Origin: Cladocopium goreaui
Taxonomy: Eukaryota; Sar; Dinophyceae; Suessiales; Symbiodiniaceae
Assembly (NCBI GenBank): GCA_947184155.2
Contig: CAMXCT020006575.1
Span: 276,591 to 340,590, forward strand
Direction: 5' to 3'
Length of the DNA stretch: 64,000 nucleotides
Of this stretch, positions 1 to 11,699 are shown piece after piece. Each line of letters begins with the position of its first letter. The first letter of the stretch is position 1. The notes below the pieces were generated by a model. It saw nothing but the letters and a program-made list of their open reading frames with translations, made no database searches and had not been told where the DNA came from. The translations under genes and the position numbers were made by a program.

Positions 1-490
1 ATATATACAAACATATGTATATTATGGAAAACGACAAAATGTGATTTGTTCTAAGTGTGGGTTTCGCCAGCTAAATACGCACATATACAAGTATAGACAC
101 AAACGTATACATGTATATAGGTTCAAGGGTGTGTATTTTTATATAAATATATATTATATGGATAAGGACAGAGTGCGATTTGTTCTAAGTGTGGGTTTCG
201 CCACCTAAATACGCACATGTACAAGTATAGACACTGACGTATACATGTATATAGGTTCAAATGTATATATATAATATATATATATAATATTTATATATAT
301 ATAAGTACTACGGATAACGACAAACTGTGATTTGTTCTAAGAGTGGGTTTCGCCACCTAAATACGCACATATACAAGTATAGACACAAATGTATATATGC
401 ATAGGTTCTAATGTGTGTATATACTATATTTATATAGTGAGGTACCCGAACATAGAATTTAGAATTGAACAAAAATAGGTTGTTTGGTGC

Positions 491-569
491 ATCTTCCAGA
501 ACTGAAAAAAACGGTGTACATAGAATACACCAGGAGTGTACATAGAATATTTTTCAATTCTGGAAGATC
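491..569. repeat. Hairpin-forming inverted repeat
   Basis: ATCTTCCAGAACTGAAAAA (491-509) pairs with TTTTTCAATTCTGGAAGAT (about 550-568) with one mismatch over 19 bases. The loop of about 40 bases holds two copies of GTGTACATAGAATA. It sits in the interruption of the tandem array. It could be a tiny foldback element; no function can be assigned. Confidence 0.6.
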
Positions 570-697
570 TTTTTTGTATTTTTTTGTTATCCAAACATTA
601 CCCATACTGCAGCATAAATGGACATAAATGGACAGTTTTCAAACTTTTCACCCCACTAGAATCCGCTAAATTACCATCAAATCCTTCATAAAATTGT

Positions 698-1215
698 TCA
701 AGCTCACCTAAGGGTACCCCCACGACCGGTGCCGGGGAACCATGAAAGAAAAAACCTATTTTGCAATGAAAACCAGTGGAATTAGGTGGTGTGCCTAAAA
801 AAAATGATGAATATTCCCACTGGGGACCTATAATCTATGTATGTAGTTCTGCAAGGAATTAGGTATCTTTCATGTATAAGGGTATATATCATATATGTAA
901 TTCCCTTTGGAGAGTAGCAACCCTGGATGTCTGAGGTTCCTAAACTAGAACGTTTTAACAAAAAAACCGGTCCCCCGAAATGATCAATTTCTTTTTATAT
1001 TGTATGAAAAAATGAGTTTTTCAGGCTCACCGAAGGGTACCTACCCCCCACGACCGGTGTCCTAGAACTATGAAAAGAAACTATTTTGCAATGAAAACCA
1101 ATGGAATTAGGTGGCGTTCCTGAAAAAAATGGATGAACATTTTCACTGTGGACCTATATTCTATGTATGTAGTTCTGCAAGGAATTAGGTATCTTTCATG
1201 TATAAGGGTATATAT
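698..1215. repeat. Direct duplication (~195 bp, two copies) inside the array
   Basis: 698-893 and about 1022-1215 share AGGGTACC, CCACGACCGGTG, CTATTTTGCAATGAAAACCA, and a block from TCTATGTATGTAGTTCTGCA to TATAAGGGTATATAT. The copies differ by scattered substitutions and small indels. This non-array DNA splits the tandem array between about 460 and 1200. Confidence 0.7.
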
Positions 1216-3195
1216 TATATACGCTATAATATATATATATATTATGGATAACGACAAAATGTGATTTGTTCTAAGTGTGGGTTTCGCCACCTTATACAAG
1301 TATAGACATAAACATATGTATGCATATAGGTTCTAACCTGTATGTATGCATGTCTGTCTGTATGTATGTATGTATGTAAATAAATATGGATAACGACAAA
1401 ATGTAATTTGTTCTAAGAGTGGGTTTCGCCACCTAAATACGCCATGTACAAGTATAGAGACAAACGTATACGAATATACAGGTTCAAATGTGTATATATA
1501 TATATTAATGGATAATGGCAAAATGTGATTTGTTCTAAGTGTGGGTTTCGCCACCTAAATACGCCCACATACAAGTATAGACACAAACGTGTACATGTAT
1601 ATAGGTTCAAATTAATAAATATATATGTATATATGTATGGATAACGACAAAATGTGATTTTTTCAAAGTGTGGGTTTCGCCGCCTAAATACTCGCATGTA
1701 CAAGTATAGACACAAACGTATACAAATATACCGGTTCAAATATACCGGTTCAAATGTGTATATATATTTATAAATATATATATATATAAATATTAATGGA
1801 TAATGGCAAAATGTGATGTGTTCTAAGTGTGGGTTTCGCCACCTGAATACGCACATGTACAGGTATAGACACAAACGTATACAAATATACCGGTTCAAAT
1901 GTGTATGTATATATATATTAAATGGATAATGGCAAAATGTGATTTGTTCTAAGTGTGGGTTTCGCCACCTGAATACGCACATGTACAAGTATAGACTCAA
2001 ACGTATATATGTATAGGTTCTAATGTGTGTATATATATATGTATATTATGGATAACGACAAAATGTGATTTGTTCTAAGTGTGGGTTTCGCCAGCTAAAT
2101 ACGCACATATACAAGTATAGACACAAACGTATACATGTATATAGGTTCAAGCGTGTGTATTTATAAATATATATTATATGGATAAGGACAGAGTGCGATT
2201 TGTTCTAAGTGTGGGTTTCGCCACCTAAATAAGCACATGTACAAGTATAGACACTGACGTATACATGTATATAGGTTCAAATGTATATATATATAATATA
2301 ATTTATATATATATATATCATATATATAATATATATATATGTACTATTGATAACGACAAAATGTGATTTGTTCTAAGTGTGGGTTTCGCCACCTAAATAC
2401 GCCCACATACAAGTATAGACACAAACGTGTACATGTATATAGGTTCAAATAAATAAATATATATGTATATATGTATGGATAACGACAAAATGTGATTTTT
2501 TCAAAGTGTGGGTTTCGCCACCTAAATACGCACATGTACAAGTATAGACACAAACGTATACAAATATCCCGGTTCAAATGTGTATATATATTTATATAAA
2601 TATATATATATAAATATATTAATGGATAGTGGCAAAATGTGATTTGTTCTAAGTGTGGGTTTCGCCACCTGAATACGCACATGTACAAGTATAGACACAA
2701 ACGTATACAAATATACCGGTTCAAATGTGTATATATATATATATTAAATGGATAATGGCAAAATGTGATTTGTTCTAAGTGTGGGTTTCGCCACCTGAAT
2801 ACGCACATGTACAAGTATAGACTCAAACGTATATATGTATAGGTTCTAATGTGTGTATATATATATGTATATTATGGATAATGGCAAAATGTGATTTGTT
2901 CTAAGTGTGGGCCTCGCCACCTAAATACGCCCACATACAAGTATAGACACAAACGTGTACATGTATATAGGTTCAAATATATATATATAAATAAATATAT
3001 ATATATATATATGGATAACAGCAAAATGTGATTTTGTCAAAGTGTGGGTTTCGCCACCTGAATACGCACATGTACAAGTATAGACACAAACGTATACACA
3101 TATACAGGTTCAAATGTGTGTGTATATATATATACTGTATGTGGATAACGACGAAATGTGATTTGTTCTGAGTGTGGGTTTCACCACCTGGAGAG

Positions 3196-4101
3196 CATGA
3201 GAAATGGATCCTGTTAATATCCTTTTTAGGGATGCCGGAAGAAAACCCAGTTCCTTTATATAGATAATTTCTCTATATACAATGTGGAGTGTGCTGCTTT
3301 CGGCTGAACCCCAAAAAAAAACTTCACCAGGCCCCCCAGGGAGAACAATCCAGGCTTATTGGTATCCTTCAAGTTTGTTGTAAGTGTGGGGTTCACCAAC
3401 TAGTGAGCGCGGGCAGGGGGTCTCGCAGCAAGTGTTTTTGAACGAATACTTAATTCTTTGTTTCTATACACTATTCAATTGCTTATGTATATTTTTAAAA
3501 ATATCATTTGTCAGTGGGACAAACGTTCAAGTGTTGTGGGGGGAATATGGTCCATTAAAATTGTTCTAAGTGTGGGTTTTACCAACTGGTGAGCTTGAGA
3601 AATGGCTCTCGGGGCAATATTTTTTTTCAGGGGCGTTATTTTTGGAAGAAAACATGGATCATACAGAAACCTTTTTTTCAGGGATGGGTTTGTTCTATAT
3701 TTTTTCTGGGTTTGATCATCGAGTGTGTTATCAGAACTCCAAAAATGAACCATGTATTTATATATATATAGATCATGTTTTCTGGAAGATTAACCGGGAT
3801 AACAATCAATGGGTGAGTTATCATCAATTATCTGCAAAATATTCAAGATTAGCCGTGATAATCTTTGTTTATAGTGCCGGACATCTACGTAGAACAGAAA
3901 TTCCATTACTTAGAACAAATATCATTACACTTAGAACAGAAAACCCATTACTTAGAACAAATATCATTACACTTAGAACAGAAAACCCATTACTTAGAAC
4001 ACATTTTGTTATATACATTTTGTTCTAAGTGTTTTGGTTCTAAGTAGGCCCTTAGAACAAAATTCCCCAGACATTTTGGAAAAAAAAATTTGTTCTAAGT
4101 A
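3196..4101. other. Repeat-derived stretch without a convincing gene
   Basis: Contains diverged single copies of the GTTCTAAGTGTGGGTTT block followed by CACCAACTGGTGAGC-type sequence (3167, 3379, 3561). It then has two and a half tandem 42-44 bp units beginning CTTAGAACAAATATCATTAC (about 3887-4010). Their CTTAGAACA core is the reverse complement of the TGTTCTAAG core of the first array. Open frames here have repeat-derived or low-complexity composition. Confidence 0.6.
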
Positions 4102-4785
4102 GATGTCCGATGCTATAATGTAGTGTAATGTAGTGCAGTGTAGTGGAGTGTAGTGTAGTGTAATGTAGTGTAGTGTAGTGTAGTGTAGTGTAATTTGTAG
4201 TGGAGGGTAGTGGAGCGTAGTTGTGTAGTTGTAGTTGTGGTGTAGTGGAGTGTAGTGTAGTGAAGTGTAGTGGAAGGTAGTGTAGTGTAGTGTAATGTAG
4301 TGTAGTGGGTGTAGTGTAGTGTAATGTAGTGTAGTGTAGTGTAGTGGAGTGTAGTGGAGTGTAGTTGTGTAGTGTAGTTGTAGTGTAGTGTAAGTGTAGT
4401 GGTGTGAGTGTAGTGTAATGTAGTGAAGTGTAGTGTAAGGTAGTGTAGTGTAGCGTAATGTAGTGTAGTGTAATGTAGTGTAGTGTAGTGTAATTTAGTA
4501 GTAGCGTAGTGGAGTGTAGTGGAGTGTAGTTGTGTAGTTGTGGTTGTAGTTGTAGTGTAGTGGAGTGAAGTGTAGTGTAATGTAGTGAAGTGTAGTGTAA
4601 GGTAGTGTAGTGTAGCGTAATGTAGTGTAGTGTAGTGTAATGTAGTGTAGTGTAGTGTAATTTAGTGTAGTGGAGCGTAGTGGAGTGTAGTGGAGTGTAG
4701 TTGTGTAGTTGTGGTTGTAGTTGTAGTGTAGTGGAGTGAAGTGTAGTGTAATGTAGTGAAGTGTAGTGTAGTGAAGCGAAGCGAA
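4102..4785. repeat. Degenerate TAGTG pentanucleotide satellite
   Basis: Almost uninterrupted variants of GTGTAGTGTAATGTAGTGTA, with higher-order duplication: the parts around 4375-4570 and 4555-4760 share the same order of variants, including the GTTGTGTAGTTGTGGTTG block. It produces a 250-codon minus-strand open frame of Leu-His-Tyr-Thr repeats, which is an artefact of period-5 DNA lacking stops in that frame. Confidence 0.95.
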
Positions 4786-5340
4786 GCGACATCTGAACCT
4801 CCAAAAGTGGTCCGAACCCCTGGTGTTTTTAGCACTTTGACTTCGACATGTGCTTCGCGCCACAACGGCGTGCACTTTTTCGACATCTCAACTTCGAAAA
4901 GTTGTCCGGCGCTGGTGTGTTTTCTACATTTTGAGTTCGAAATGTGCTTCGCACCACAACGGCGTGCACTTTTTCTACATCTCAACTTCCAAAAGTGGTC
5001 CGAACCTGGTGTGTTTTGTACATTTTGACTTGGAAATCTGCTTCACGCCACAATGGCGTGCAATTTTTCCATCTCTGATCTGGCCAACTGGCTCCGCACC
5101 CGCCGCTTTAGCGAGCCTACTTGTCGACCCCGGAGACACAAATCATTGGAAAAACACAATGTTTCGCGACTTTCCTACCTTTTCGCGCATCTGCATCTTC
5201 TTTCTTCTGACTCTTTCTCTTCTAATCTTCTCTCTTCTAATCTTTCTCTTCTCTCTGCCTCTGCCCTGCTCTGCTTTTCATCTGTCCATGTTGTCGGAAG
5301 TTTGACTTCTAAACTTCCTCCGAACATTGCCATATATTAG
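4786..5340. repeat. 3 x ~92-bp tandem repeat with TC-rich tail
   Basis: Three units start near 4790, 4884 and 4977. Each carries CAAAAGTGGTCCG-like sequence, a TGGTGTG(T)TTT block, GTGCTTCGCGCCACAACGGC and GTGCACTTTTTC. The last unit runs into GATCTGGCCAACTGGCTCCG and then a TCTTCTAATC-rich tail. All plus frames are open and would encode hydrophobic or basic peptides. I remember this exact composite as a very common dispersed repeat in Symbiodiniaceae gene models. I treat it as a mobile or satellite repeat, not a gene, and as support for the taxonomic call. Confidence 0.75.
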
Positions 5341-5800
5341 GGTCGTCCTGATTTTGATACTAACCGACCCAAACATGCTAAACCAGCCAATCACATCCGC
5401 GCTATGGTTGTGAATCTCCATTTTAGTTTGTGATTTCCGCCTAATTCTCTGTGCTTACACCACCGAAAAAACAATGCCAGAGATCAGTTTACAGGGCGAA
5501 ATCCCGAGAATCCAAACCCGGATTATATCTCCCACATATATATATATATAAAAATAGATTATATACGTGTATATATATATTATACGTATATATACATATA
5601 TATATATATACATCTATATATATATATATGTATATATGGGGTTTGACAATCTTCGCATCAGAGAACTCCTACAAGTGGTGGTGACCTGATGGTGTGCAAT
5701 GACCTTTTGACATTTGGGTTTGCGTGTGTACGGCTGGCGCTTTGCAATGGGATTGCCGTTTTGGAGCTAAGCGGCGAAGCCTTCTGATGAGGAAGCACCC
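5341..5800. other. Intergenic with (TA)n microsatellite
   Basis: Unique-looking AT-rich sequence followed by an alternating TATATA/TATACG microsatellite at about 5530-5640. I see no exon with supporting splice borders. Confidence 0.5.
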
Positions 5801-6096
5801 TCAATTTGGAGATTGCCCATTTTACATCATTTTACAACTTTTGCTTTCCCTTCCTGGATTCGAAAGTTTGACGCTTTGTCACGGCCTCTTGGGAGCGGGA
5901 TGGATCATGGACCACTGCGCCTTTGAAAGAGTATCCTCCTGCGTTCTGTAGAGGACTTGCAACTGCTTTCCGATCTGCTGTTGGGACTCCACTCGTTGTT
6001 AAGCACTGTGCTTGTCCCAAACTGTTCTTGTCCCAATGCGAACATTTATTTGTGCAGGCGTCCTCGCAACATTTTGGGCAAGACTTTGCAGGTTGA
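5801..6096 (+). pseudogene. Decayed coding fragment
   Basis: A plus-strand frame from 5872 to the TGA at 6094-6096 reads as ordinary protein, including WTTAPLKEYPPAFCRGLATA and a Cys-rich stretch KHCACPKLFLSQCEHLF. The same frame continues upstream to about 5801 across one in-frame TGA at 5869-5871 (FCFPFLDSKV before the stop). Composition is GC-richer than the surroundings. The APLKEYPP-type string reminds me of dinoflagellate retroelement polyproteins, but that is memory only. No start, splice border or domain is visible, so a relic is the best description. Confidence 0.45.
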
Positions 6097-6163
6097 ATGT
6101 ACAGACTAGAATTTATGTAGGGCCGCAGTGTACAACCTCTGAGTGCCTAATGCAAAAAATAAC

Positions 6164-6296
6164 GATGTGGGACCCCCTAGATAGTTAAGTTGGTTGATAA
6201 CTTCAATACTGTAACTAGGGTTTATGGTAGCTATATCGAACTAGTTGCTATGGTTTATAAACCAACAATCATAACTGGGGGGCCCACATTGTATGG
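6164..6296. mobile_element. MITE family D copy
   Basis: Terminal inverted repeats ATGTGGGACCCCC (left) and GGGGGGCCCACAT (right) enclose AT-rich sequence with internal AGTTGGTTGATAAC and TTATAAACCAACAAT arms. Similar termini bound 27143-27272 and 27573-27693. A related arm structure lies at about 13300-13430. No coding capacity, so non-autonomous. Confidence 0.65.
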
Positions 6297-7599
6297 ATAG
6301 TAAATCTAGGTATATCTATATATAGTTATCATGTTACTATATATAATGGTAATGTATAGTATATCTAAAAAATATCGCCATAATATGTAGGTATATCTAT
6401 ACTATCACATTGTATTATATGCATATATATATATATATTATATTGACATCCATTAACTAGTTCGTGATATCTACCATAAAGCATAGAATTCAGCCACTTG
6501 TAGTTATATCCCGAGTATACACATTTGGGTAAATTATACTATTTGACTAACCTGAATCTTGCAACCATTTGGGAATGATTTCCCTTATTAACTATATTAA
6601 CTATGATTCCAGGCTTTGGGAGAGCAGGGTTCGGTCGTGATTACATTTATCGGATTAAACATACCATAAATGATCATAAAATCAAGATTCAAGGGAGTCA
6701 ATCCATTAACTAGTTCGTTATATCTACCATAAACCATAGAATTCAGTCACTTATAGTTATATCACCAATATATACATATGAGCGAAGGTTATATCTACCA
6801 TAAACCATCGAATTCAGCCACTTATACTTATATCACCAGTATATACATATGAACTAGAGTTGTATCTGCCATAAACCATACAATTCAGCCACTTCTAAGT
6901 ATACATATACAAATATATATATATATACATACATATACATATACGCATACGTACACATATACATATACATCGAGTTAAAATTCCCATCGGACAGGGTTCG
7001 GTCGTTATAATCTACACTGGTAATTTCCATGGAATCCTATGGGATTATACATACCATAAATGATAAAACAAATGGAGATTCAAAAAACCAATCCATGTGT
7101 AATCATGCAAAATTATGAAACCTATGATTTTTATAATCATTTCATCTTAAAGGTCACTCGTTGAATCATCATACCATAAAAAGTCAATACATGGGATTTA
7201 TATACCTATCCCTGTGGCCTGTGACCCTTCACATGTAAAATCCCATGATTTTTATCTCACCCAGCGACGATACTCCAGGCCCGCAGGGCATGCGGCACCT
7301 GGAGAAGTGGATTTCTGGAACTTTTTCGCGTTTTCAAAGGGATCTCATAGGGATTTCTAGAGATTTAATGGTGATTCAATGGGATTTAATGGTGATTTAA
7401 TAGGATTTAATGGTGGTTTAATTTAGACTTAATTGAAGTTTTATGGGATTTAATATGGATTTAATGGGATTTAATTGAAATTTTATGGGATTTAATATGG
7501 ATTTAGTTAGATTTAATCGAAATTTATGGGGTTTAATATGGATTTAATGCTGATTTAATTGATTTTTTGTGGGTTTAATGGAATGTGTCATTTTTCCCC
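6297..7599. other. AT-rich intergenic DNA with MITE fragments
   Basis: Three imperfect copies of CCATAAACCATAGAATTCAGCCACTT-type sequence occur near 6470, 6730 and 6790-6890. A MITE family C fragment lies at about 6525-6660. From 7380 to 7570 a simple GGGATTTAATGGTGATTTAA-like repeat leads into the minisatellite. No coding signal seen. Confidence 0.6.
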
Positions 7600-8470
7600 T
7601 ACAGCGTAAGCTAATGGGATCTTCAGCCCAGAACAGCTCCGGTGTGAACTGGTGCAGGCGCCGGGTCAAGTTCAACGAGGTTCAGGAGAAGGTTCCGAAG
7701 GTTCCGGAGAAGGTCTGGGAGGCTTTGGTGCTAGAGCCAGGTCAGGTTCAACAGGGTTCCGGAGAAGGTCTGGGAAGCTTTGGTGCAGAGCCAGGTCAGG
7801 TTCAACAGGGTTCTGGAGAAGGTTCCGGGGAAGGTTCCGGAGAAGGTTCCAGGAAGCCTTGGTGCAAAGCCAAGTCAGGTTCAACAGGGTTCCGGACAGA
7901 CTGCGAGGCGGTCCATCATCGAGCACAATGCACAAGCAGCCACCAGCGGCAAGGCCAAGGCCTCTGCCGCTCCGTCTTTGCCTGCAGACGAGATCCTGGA
8001 TCTGACTGGCGATGCCGACGAAGAGGAAGAGCTGATGAAGCTACAACAACTCCTCGAGCAAAGCGCCTCGGCCGTAGGAGTGGATATTGGCTTTGGCTCT
8101 TCAAAATCTGGGGACGAGATGGAGATCCTCAGCGACAGCGACTCCAAGCACCTTCGAAGGGTTCAACAGGGTTCCGGAGAAGGTTCCAGAGAAGGTTCCA
8201 GGAAGCCTTGGTGCAAAGCCAAGTCAGGTTCAACGGGTTCCAGAGAAGGTTCCGGAGAAGGCCTGGGAGGCTTCGGCGCAGAGCCAGGTCAAGTTCAACA
8301 GGGTTCCGGAGAAGGTTCGGGAGAAGGTTTGGGAGGCTTTGGTGCAGAGCCAGGTTAGGCTCAGCAGGGTTCCGGAGAAGGTTCCGGAGAAGGTTCCGGA
8401 GAAGGTTCTGGGAGGCTTTGGTGCAGAGCCACGTGAGGTTTAACAGGCCGGAGAAGGTTCGAAGTGTACA
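7600..8470. repeat. GGTTCCGGAGAAGG minisatellite, left locus
   Basis: Tandem composite of GGTTCCGGAGAA units with a longer module (GTCTGGGAGGCTTTGGTGCA, GAGCCAGGTCAGGTTCAACA). It has a unique left edge, CAGCGTAAGCTAATGGGATC, that recurs at about 58292. Period multiples of three keep all forward frames open, giving VPEKV-, GSGEG- and RRFRR-type peptides. It is interrupted at 7900-8160 by an exon-like island. I treat the repeat itself as non-coding intronic DNA. Confidence 0.85.
7900..8160 (+). CDS. Internal exon, acidic protein with SIM-like motif
   Basis: A 261-base island (87 codons, phase 0 at both ends) without repeat character lies inside the minisatellite. It is bordered by GGACAG|ACTGCG and CGAAGG|GTTCAA. 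It encodes a Ala/Lys segment, then DEILDLTGDADEEEELMK, a short helical stretch, and DEMEILSDSDSKH. ILDLTGD followed by acids resembles a SUMO-interaction motif; that is inference. The opposite strand gives only poly-Ser/Ala shadow sequence. Flanking introns would consist of minisatellite DNA. Joining exons were not found. Confidence 0.6.
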
Positions 8471-8822
8471 TCATTTCAAAACGTGGGCAAGTATTCTAAG
8501 TTCTGACCCTCAAGAATGGGGGCTTGGGTAGAAATTCTAAGTTTCAGATCGGCACTATATTGTATATATGTATTTATATATATACATATATATATATATA
8601 CTTTTGTATAATATAATATATATATATACACATGTATAATATATATATATATATGGCTGACTTGTAAAACAACTTACTTGAAAATCGCTGAAACAATGCC
8701 ATTTGGGATGATTCCCCTGACTAACCATCATTCCAATGACGTCACATTGAGGTTATTAACGGTCATTTTAGTTCATCCAGACGGTATTACAGTATATATC
8801 ATTACAGTATATGTCGCTATTG
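8471..8822. other. AT-rich gap with TA microsatellite and MITE C fragment
   Basis: Holds (TA)n runs at about 8560-8655 and a fragment with GCCATTTGGGATGATTCCCC near 8697, typical of MITE family C interiors. Nothing coding. Confidence 0.5.
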
Positions 8823-9020
8823 CATCGGAGAAGGTCTGGGAGGCTTTGGTGCAGCGGAGAAGGTTCCAGAGAAGGAGAGAAGGTCCTGGAGAAGGTTTTG
8901 GGAATCTTTGGTGAAAGGCCAGGTCAGGTTCAACGGGTTCAACAGGGTTTCCAGCGCTTGGCTTCGCAGCAGGGTAAAAATAAAACGTTGCGGCTGTTGG
9001 GGATACCACCGAAGCTTATT
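8823..9020. repeat. Minisatellite continuation and right edge
   Basis: Short resumption of the GGAGAAGGTCTGGGAGGCTT modules, ending in GTTGCGGCTGTTGGGGATAC. The same end sequence follows the 58-kb copy at about 58941. The 8471-8822 block therefore appears to be an insertion into the left locus. Confidence 0.7.
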
Positions 9021-10068
9021 TTTTTGTTAATTCATAATTCGAGAATCTTGCATTTAGGCAGCAACGGTGAACCCTTTTGTACCCGAAAGAAAGAAAGAAT
9101 CAAAGACATATCCCCATGAAAAAATGGGTTGGCCTGCAAATGGAGTACCCCTATATCATATATTTACTGGTTGATCATCAATTCTCCCCTTATTTGATGA
9201 TCATTTTGGTGGTGTGCCCCATTTTCAGACAGGTATGAGCAATGTTCAAAACCCTTGTTGTTTGGGTATTTAATGAGAAGACAACCATGATGGATAGAGG
9301 CGTTATCCGATTTTATCCATCCGAAATTGGGAGACATAATTAAGACATGGTGGTTGGTTGATGATTAGGGTTTTACTTCCCTTTTATGTATTGGTAATTG
9401 CCAAAGTCCATTCTGGGAATGAACATGGCTCGTATGGATGTGTCTGAAAATTTGGCATACCAAACGTTGGGTTTTGGGGTACCGAAAAGTGACGGAGACA
9501 TGGGTACCCTATCAACAGCGAAAGTGCAATCAGGCGGATCTCACAATTATCTCTATAGGGGGTTGTTTTCATTTAATTGCGGTTGATATCAACCAAAAAT
9601 GGGGATGTTAATCAACCCACATGGAGATATTGAGATATTGATTGACCTGCAAAAACGGGATACAAATCATACATGTATGCATGCTTGAGGTTGATGGTGA
9701 AAACTACGGTTGTCAATATCTATCAAATCTATCAATATCTATTTCTTGTGATTGAGAAACAACTCACTGATGAAATCTATAAGTACTTCTTCTTCAACAT
9801 TGATTCAACAAGTTCACCTTTGATTGGCTATGAATTGCTTAGTTACCCATGAAGCAACAAAACACCTAGTAGCGTCTAGTGGCACCGTGTCGCACCATGT
9901 CGTGTAACATCCGGTGGGCCAAGTTCCGTGTTGTCTTACTGAGAATTGAAAATTGAAAAGCCGAATGAAGCTATCGAAACACAATCTTTCTGGGATATTT
10001 CCCAGTTTTGTCGATTTAAGATGATTTAAGATACCTTTCCCCATGGCACAAGTGGCACATCTTTTCAC
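9021..10068. other. Intergenic or intronic DNA, no gene seen
   Basis: Unique-looking AT-rich sequence. Open frames of about 60 codons on both strands at 9384-9586 lack splice borders or coding-like composition. I see no repeat unit of note. Confidence 0.4.
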
Positions 10069-10200
10069 CTCCAAAATCCGCCCCTGTCAAAAAGGGGCCT
10101 TGGGGCACGACGCTCCATTTTTTCGTGGGGGTAAAGGCTTCAATTTGAGCGTGTTCTCGTGGCAAACTCTCCACAGCAGCCTGGTGGCGCTGACATTTTC
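10069..10200 (-). CDS. Exon candidate
   Basis: The minus strand reads CTCAG|AAAATG at the upstream border and TTTGGAG|GTGAAA at the downstream one. The frame between contains CQRHQAAVESLPREHAQIEA and then a TPTKKWSVVPQGPFLTGADF segment. GC content is above its flanks. Function not recognised. The upstream border could lie slightly further out, because the frame stays open. Confidence 0.45.
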
Positions 10201-10609
10201 TGAGGCAAACTCTACCGAGATTTACCGAGATCCAACCAATATGGGCTATAGCAGCTATACCAACAAATATTGAAGAAAAAATCGCAACACATATCTTCAC
10301 CGGGAACTTGGAAGACTCCGAAACACCTTGACATTATTTTGTGTCTGGCTCCACCTTATCCCATCTCCAACATCTTCAAATGGCGTGCCCTTATAGGTGT
10401 CATTACAGTGTATCTTGGTCATTTCACCCAAGGAAACCCGGATCAAACACCCAAACATGAACCGACTCAAGTATCTTTGGATCCTCACCTATCCCAGTTT
10501 TTATGTTTCGGTCTTTTATGGTCTTTTAAAAAAATAGGTGTCTTTGTGTCTGAAACTTGGGTATATACCCAAATTTTCACCCATTTTGGGCCCAGGACCC
10601 CAGTATGAC

Positions 10610-10726
10610 CCATCTCCATTCCTGGAAACCCATGGGAGCCCGCACCAGCACATTGCATTGAAGCTGTCGCTGGCACGCTGATAACAAGGCGCTGAAGTCA
10701 AAGCTGCCGTTGTTCCCACTCGCCTC
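10610..10726 (-). CDS. Exon candidate
   Basis: Borders CCTGCCAG|GAGGCG and GAGATGG|GTCATA enclose 117 bases that are open in one frame, with EASGNNGSFDFSALLSACQR and a following QLQCNVLVRAPMGFQEW segment. A second open frame also exists. I chose this one because it starts exactly at the AG|G acceptor. No domain recognised. Confidence 0.45.
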
Positions 10727-11121
10727 CTGGCAGGTGTGAAACAACGGCGAAGCCATCCCGGTAAGAAGACCCACATCTGAAACCTGTAACCCGAATGATC
10801 CGCCTAAAGCGCAGTAAAAAAAACAAAGGTCCAAGGCAATAAAAACCTAGCAAAATGCGTGAACGAGCCGAGCCCACAGCAAACAAGAAACCAGAAGGAA
10901 AGTGAAAGGGGCACACCGAAACGAAAGTGGTAAAGGCATACCAGAAGTGCAAGGTGCCTACTTATTCAACAATTATCCAAAAAATGGTAATGACTAGATG
11001 GCAGCAGCATCTGAACAAATATTATACAATCTTAGTCGCTTCACCCCGTTCTCATACGCATTCCGCATTGGTACAAGATCCTGCTTTCAGCACAAGTGCA
11101 CTCAAGGACCTTACACATACT

Positions 11122-11250
11122 ACCCTCTGGTAAACGTTTACAGTTTGCGAACTTGAAAATGATCATAGAAATAGTGGATTTACCATGATTTACCCAGCTA
11201 TAAAATGGTGGATCTTTCCATAGTTTTTTGTATGTTTACCAGGCAGGGTA
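11122..11250. mobile_element. MITE family B copy
   Basis: Begins ACCCTCTGGTAAACGTTTAC and ends TATGTTTACCAGGCAGGGTA, with family-typical interior (GTTTGCGAACTTGAAAATG, CATAGAAATAGTGGATTTAC, CCATAGTTTTTTG). Other copies: 45056-45181, 47028-47141, 61865-61968, a partial copy near 43111-43196, and one split by the tyrosine-recombinase element at 47345-47372/54744-54820. Confidence 0.7.
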
Positions 11251-11557
11251 AACCAATAAAGGTCTTTGGAAAAACGCCACCATCCGACGAGTTTCACTAC
11301 CAGGCCGTTCGCCTCGATGAAGGAACGGTAAATCAGATGAACAAATGTATAAGCACGGCACGCTGACAGAAACTTGTTCAATGTTAACAAGGGTGTATAT
11401 AATAATAGATAATAACAGCAAACAATAAATACCAAAACTTAACACTCGCAAGGTGTCTTTGATTCTGTACTTACACATTATAATATTGTATAATTTTGTA
11501 AAATCATACAGTCTCATACGTACAATACTTTTTTGGAGCGTGACAGTTTACTGAAAC

Positions 11558-11632
11558 TTCCGGAAGAGTCAAACGATGGTCATCCTTCAGCGAGTTGAAG
11601 AGTGGTGCCACCTCGCCCAAACCTGCGCTGGA
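11558..11632 (-). CDS. Short exon candidate
   Basis: Minus-strand borders TGATCAG|TCCAGC and TCCGGAA|GTTTCA enclose 75 bases reading SSAGLGEVAPLFNSLKDDHR and then LTLPE. The composition is that of a soluble protein and differs from the AT-rich flanks. Identity unknown. Confidence 0.4.
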
Positions 11633-11699
11633 CTGATCACAGTTGACCGGGATGAGGAGTAATCAAACATTTGATAGAGCTACAATGAGATATAAGCAT

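Larger units (their letters stand above)
1..3195. repeat. Tandem array of ~125-170 bp units with AT spacers
   Basis: About 18 copies of a unit built on TTTGTTCTAAGTGTGGGTTT followed by a GCCACCTAAATACGCACATG-like block, a second conserved block around GTATAGACACAAACGTATAC, and a variable (TA)n spacer. Motif copies start near 45, 178, 332, 1265, 1407, 1529, 1659, 1818, 1942, 2067, 2198, 2366, 2497, 2645, 2768, 2897, 3032 and 3167. Groups of units recur together: the stretch from about 1 resembles that from about 2040, and 1530-2040 resembles 2370-2880. This suggests higher-order duplication. Open frames on the minus strand here are repeats without stops, not genes. Units near 3167, 3379 and 3561 drift into other sequence. 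Confidence 0.9.

Noticed and set aside
1413-2826. Open frames of 160-195 codons on the minus strand with RWRNPHLEQITFCHYP repeats
   Set aside because: Direct translation of the tandem array; the period and AT spacers explain them.
4052-4804. 250-codon open frame of Leu-His-Tyr-Thr repeats on the minus strand
   Set aside because: Produced by the TAGTG pentanucleotide satellite, which lacks stops in that frame; no non-repeat coding content.
7672-8147. Ser/Ala- and Leu/Pro-rich minus-strand frames across the 7.9-8.2 kb exon
   Set aside because: Antisense shadow of the minisatellite and of the acidic plus-strand exon.
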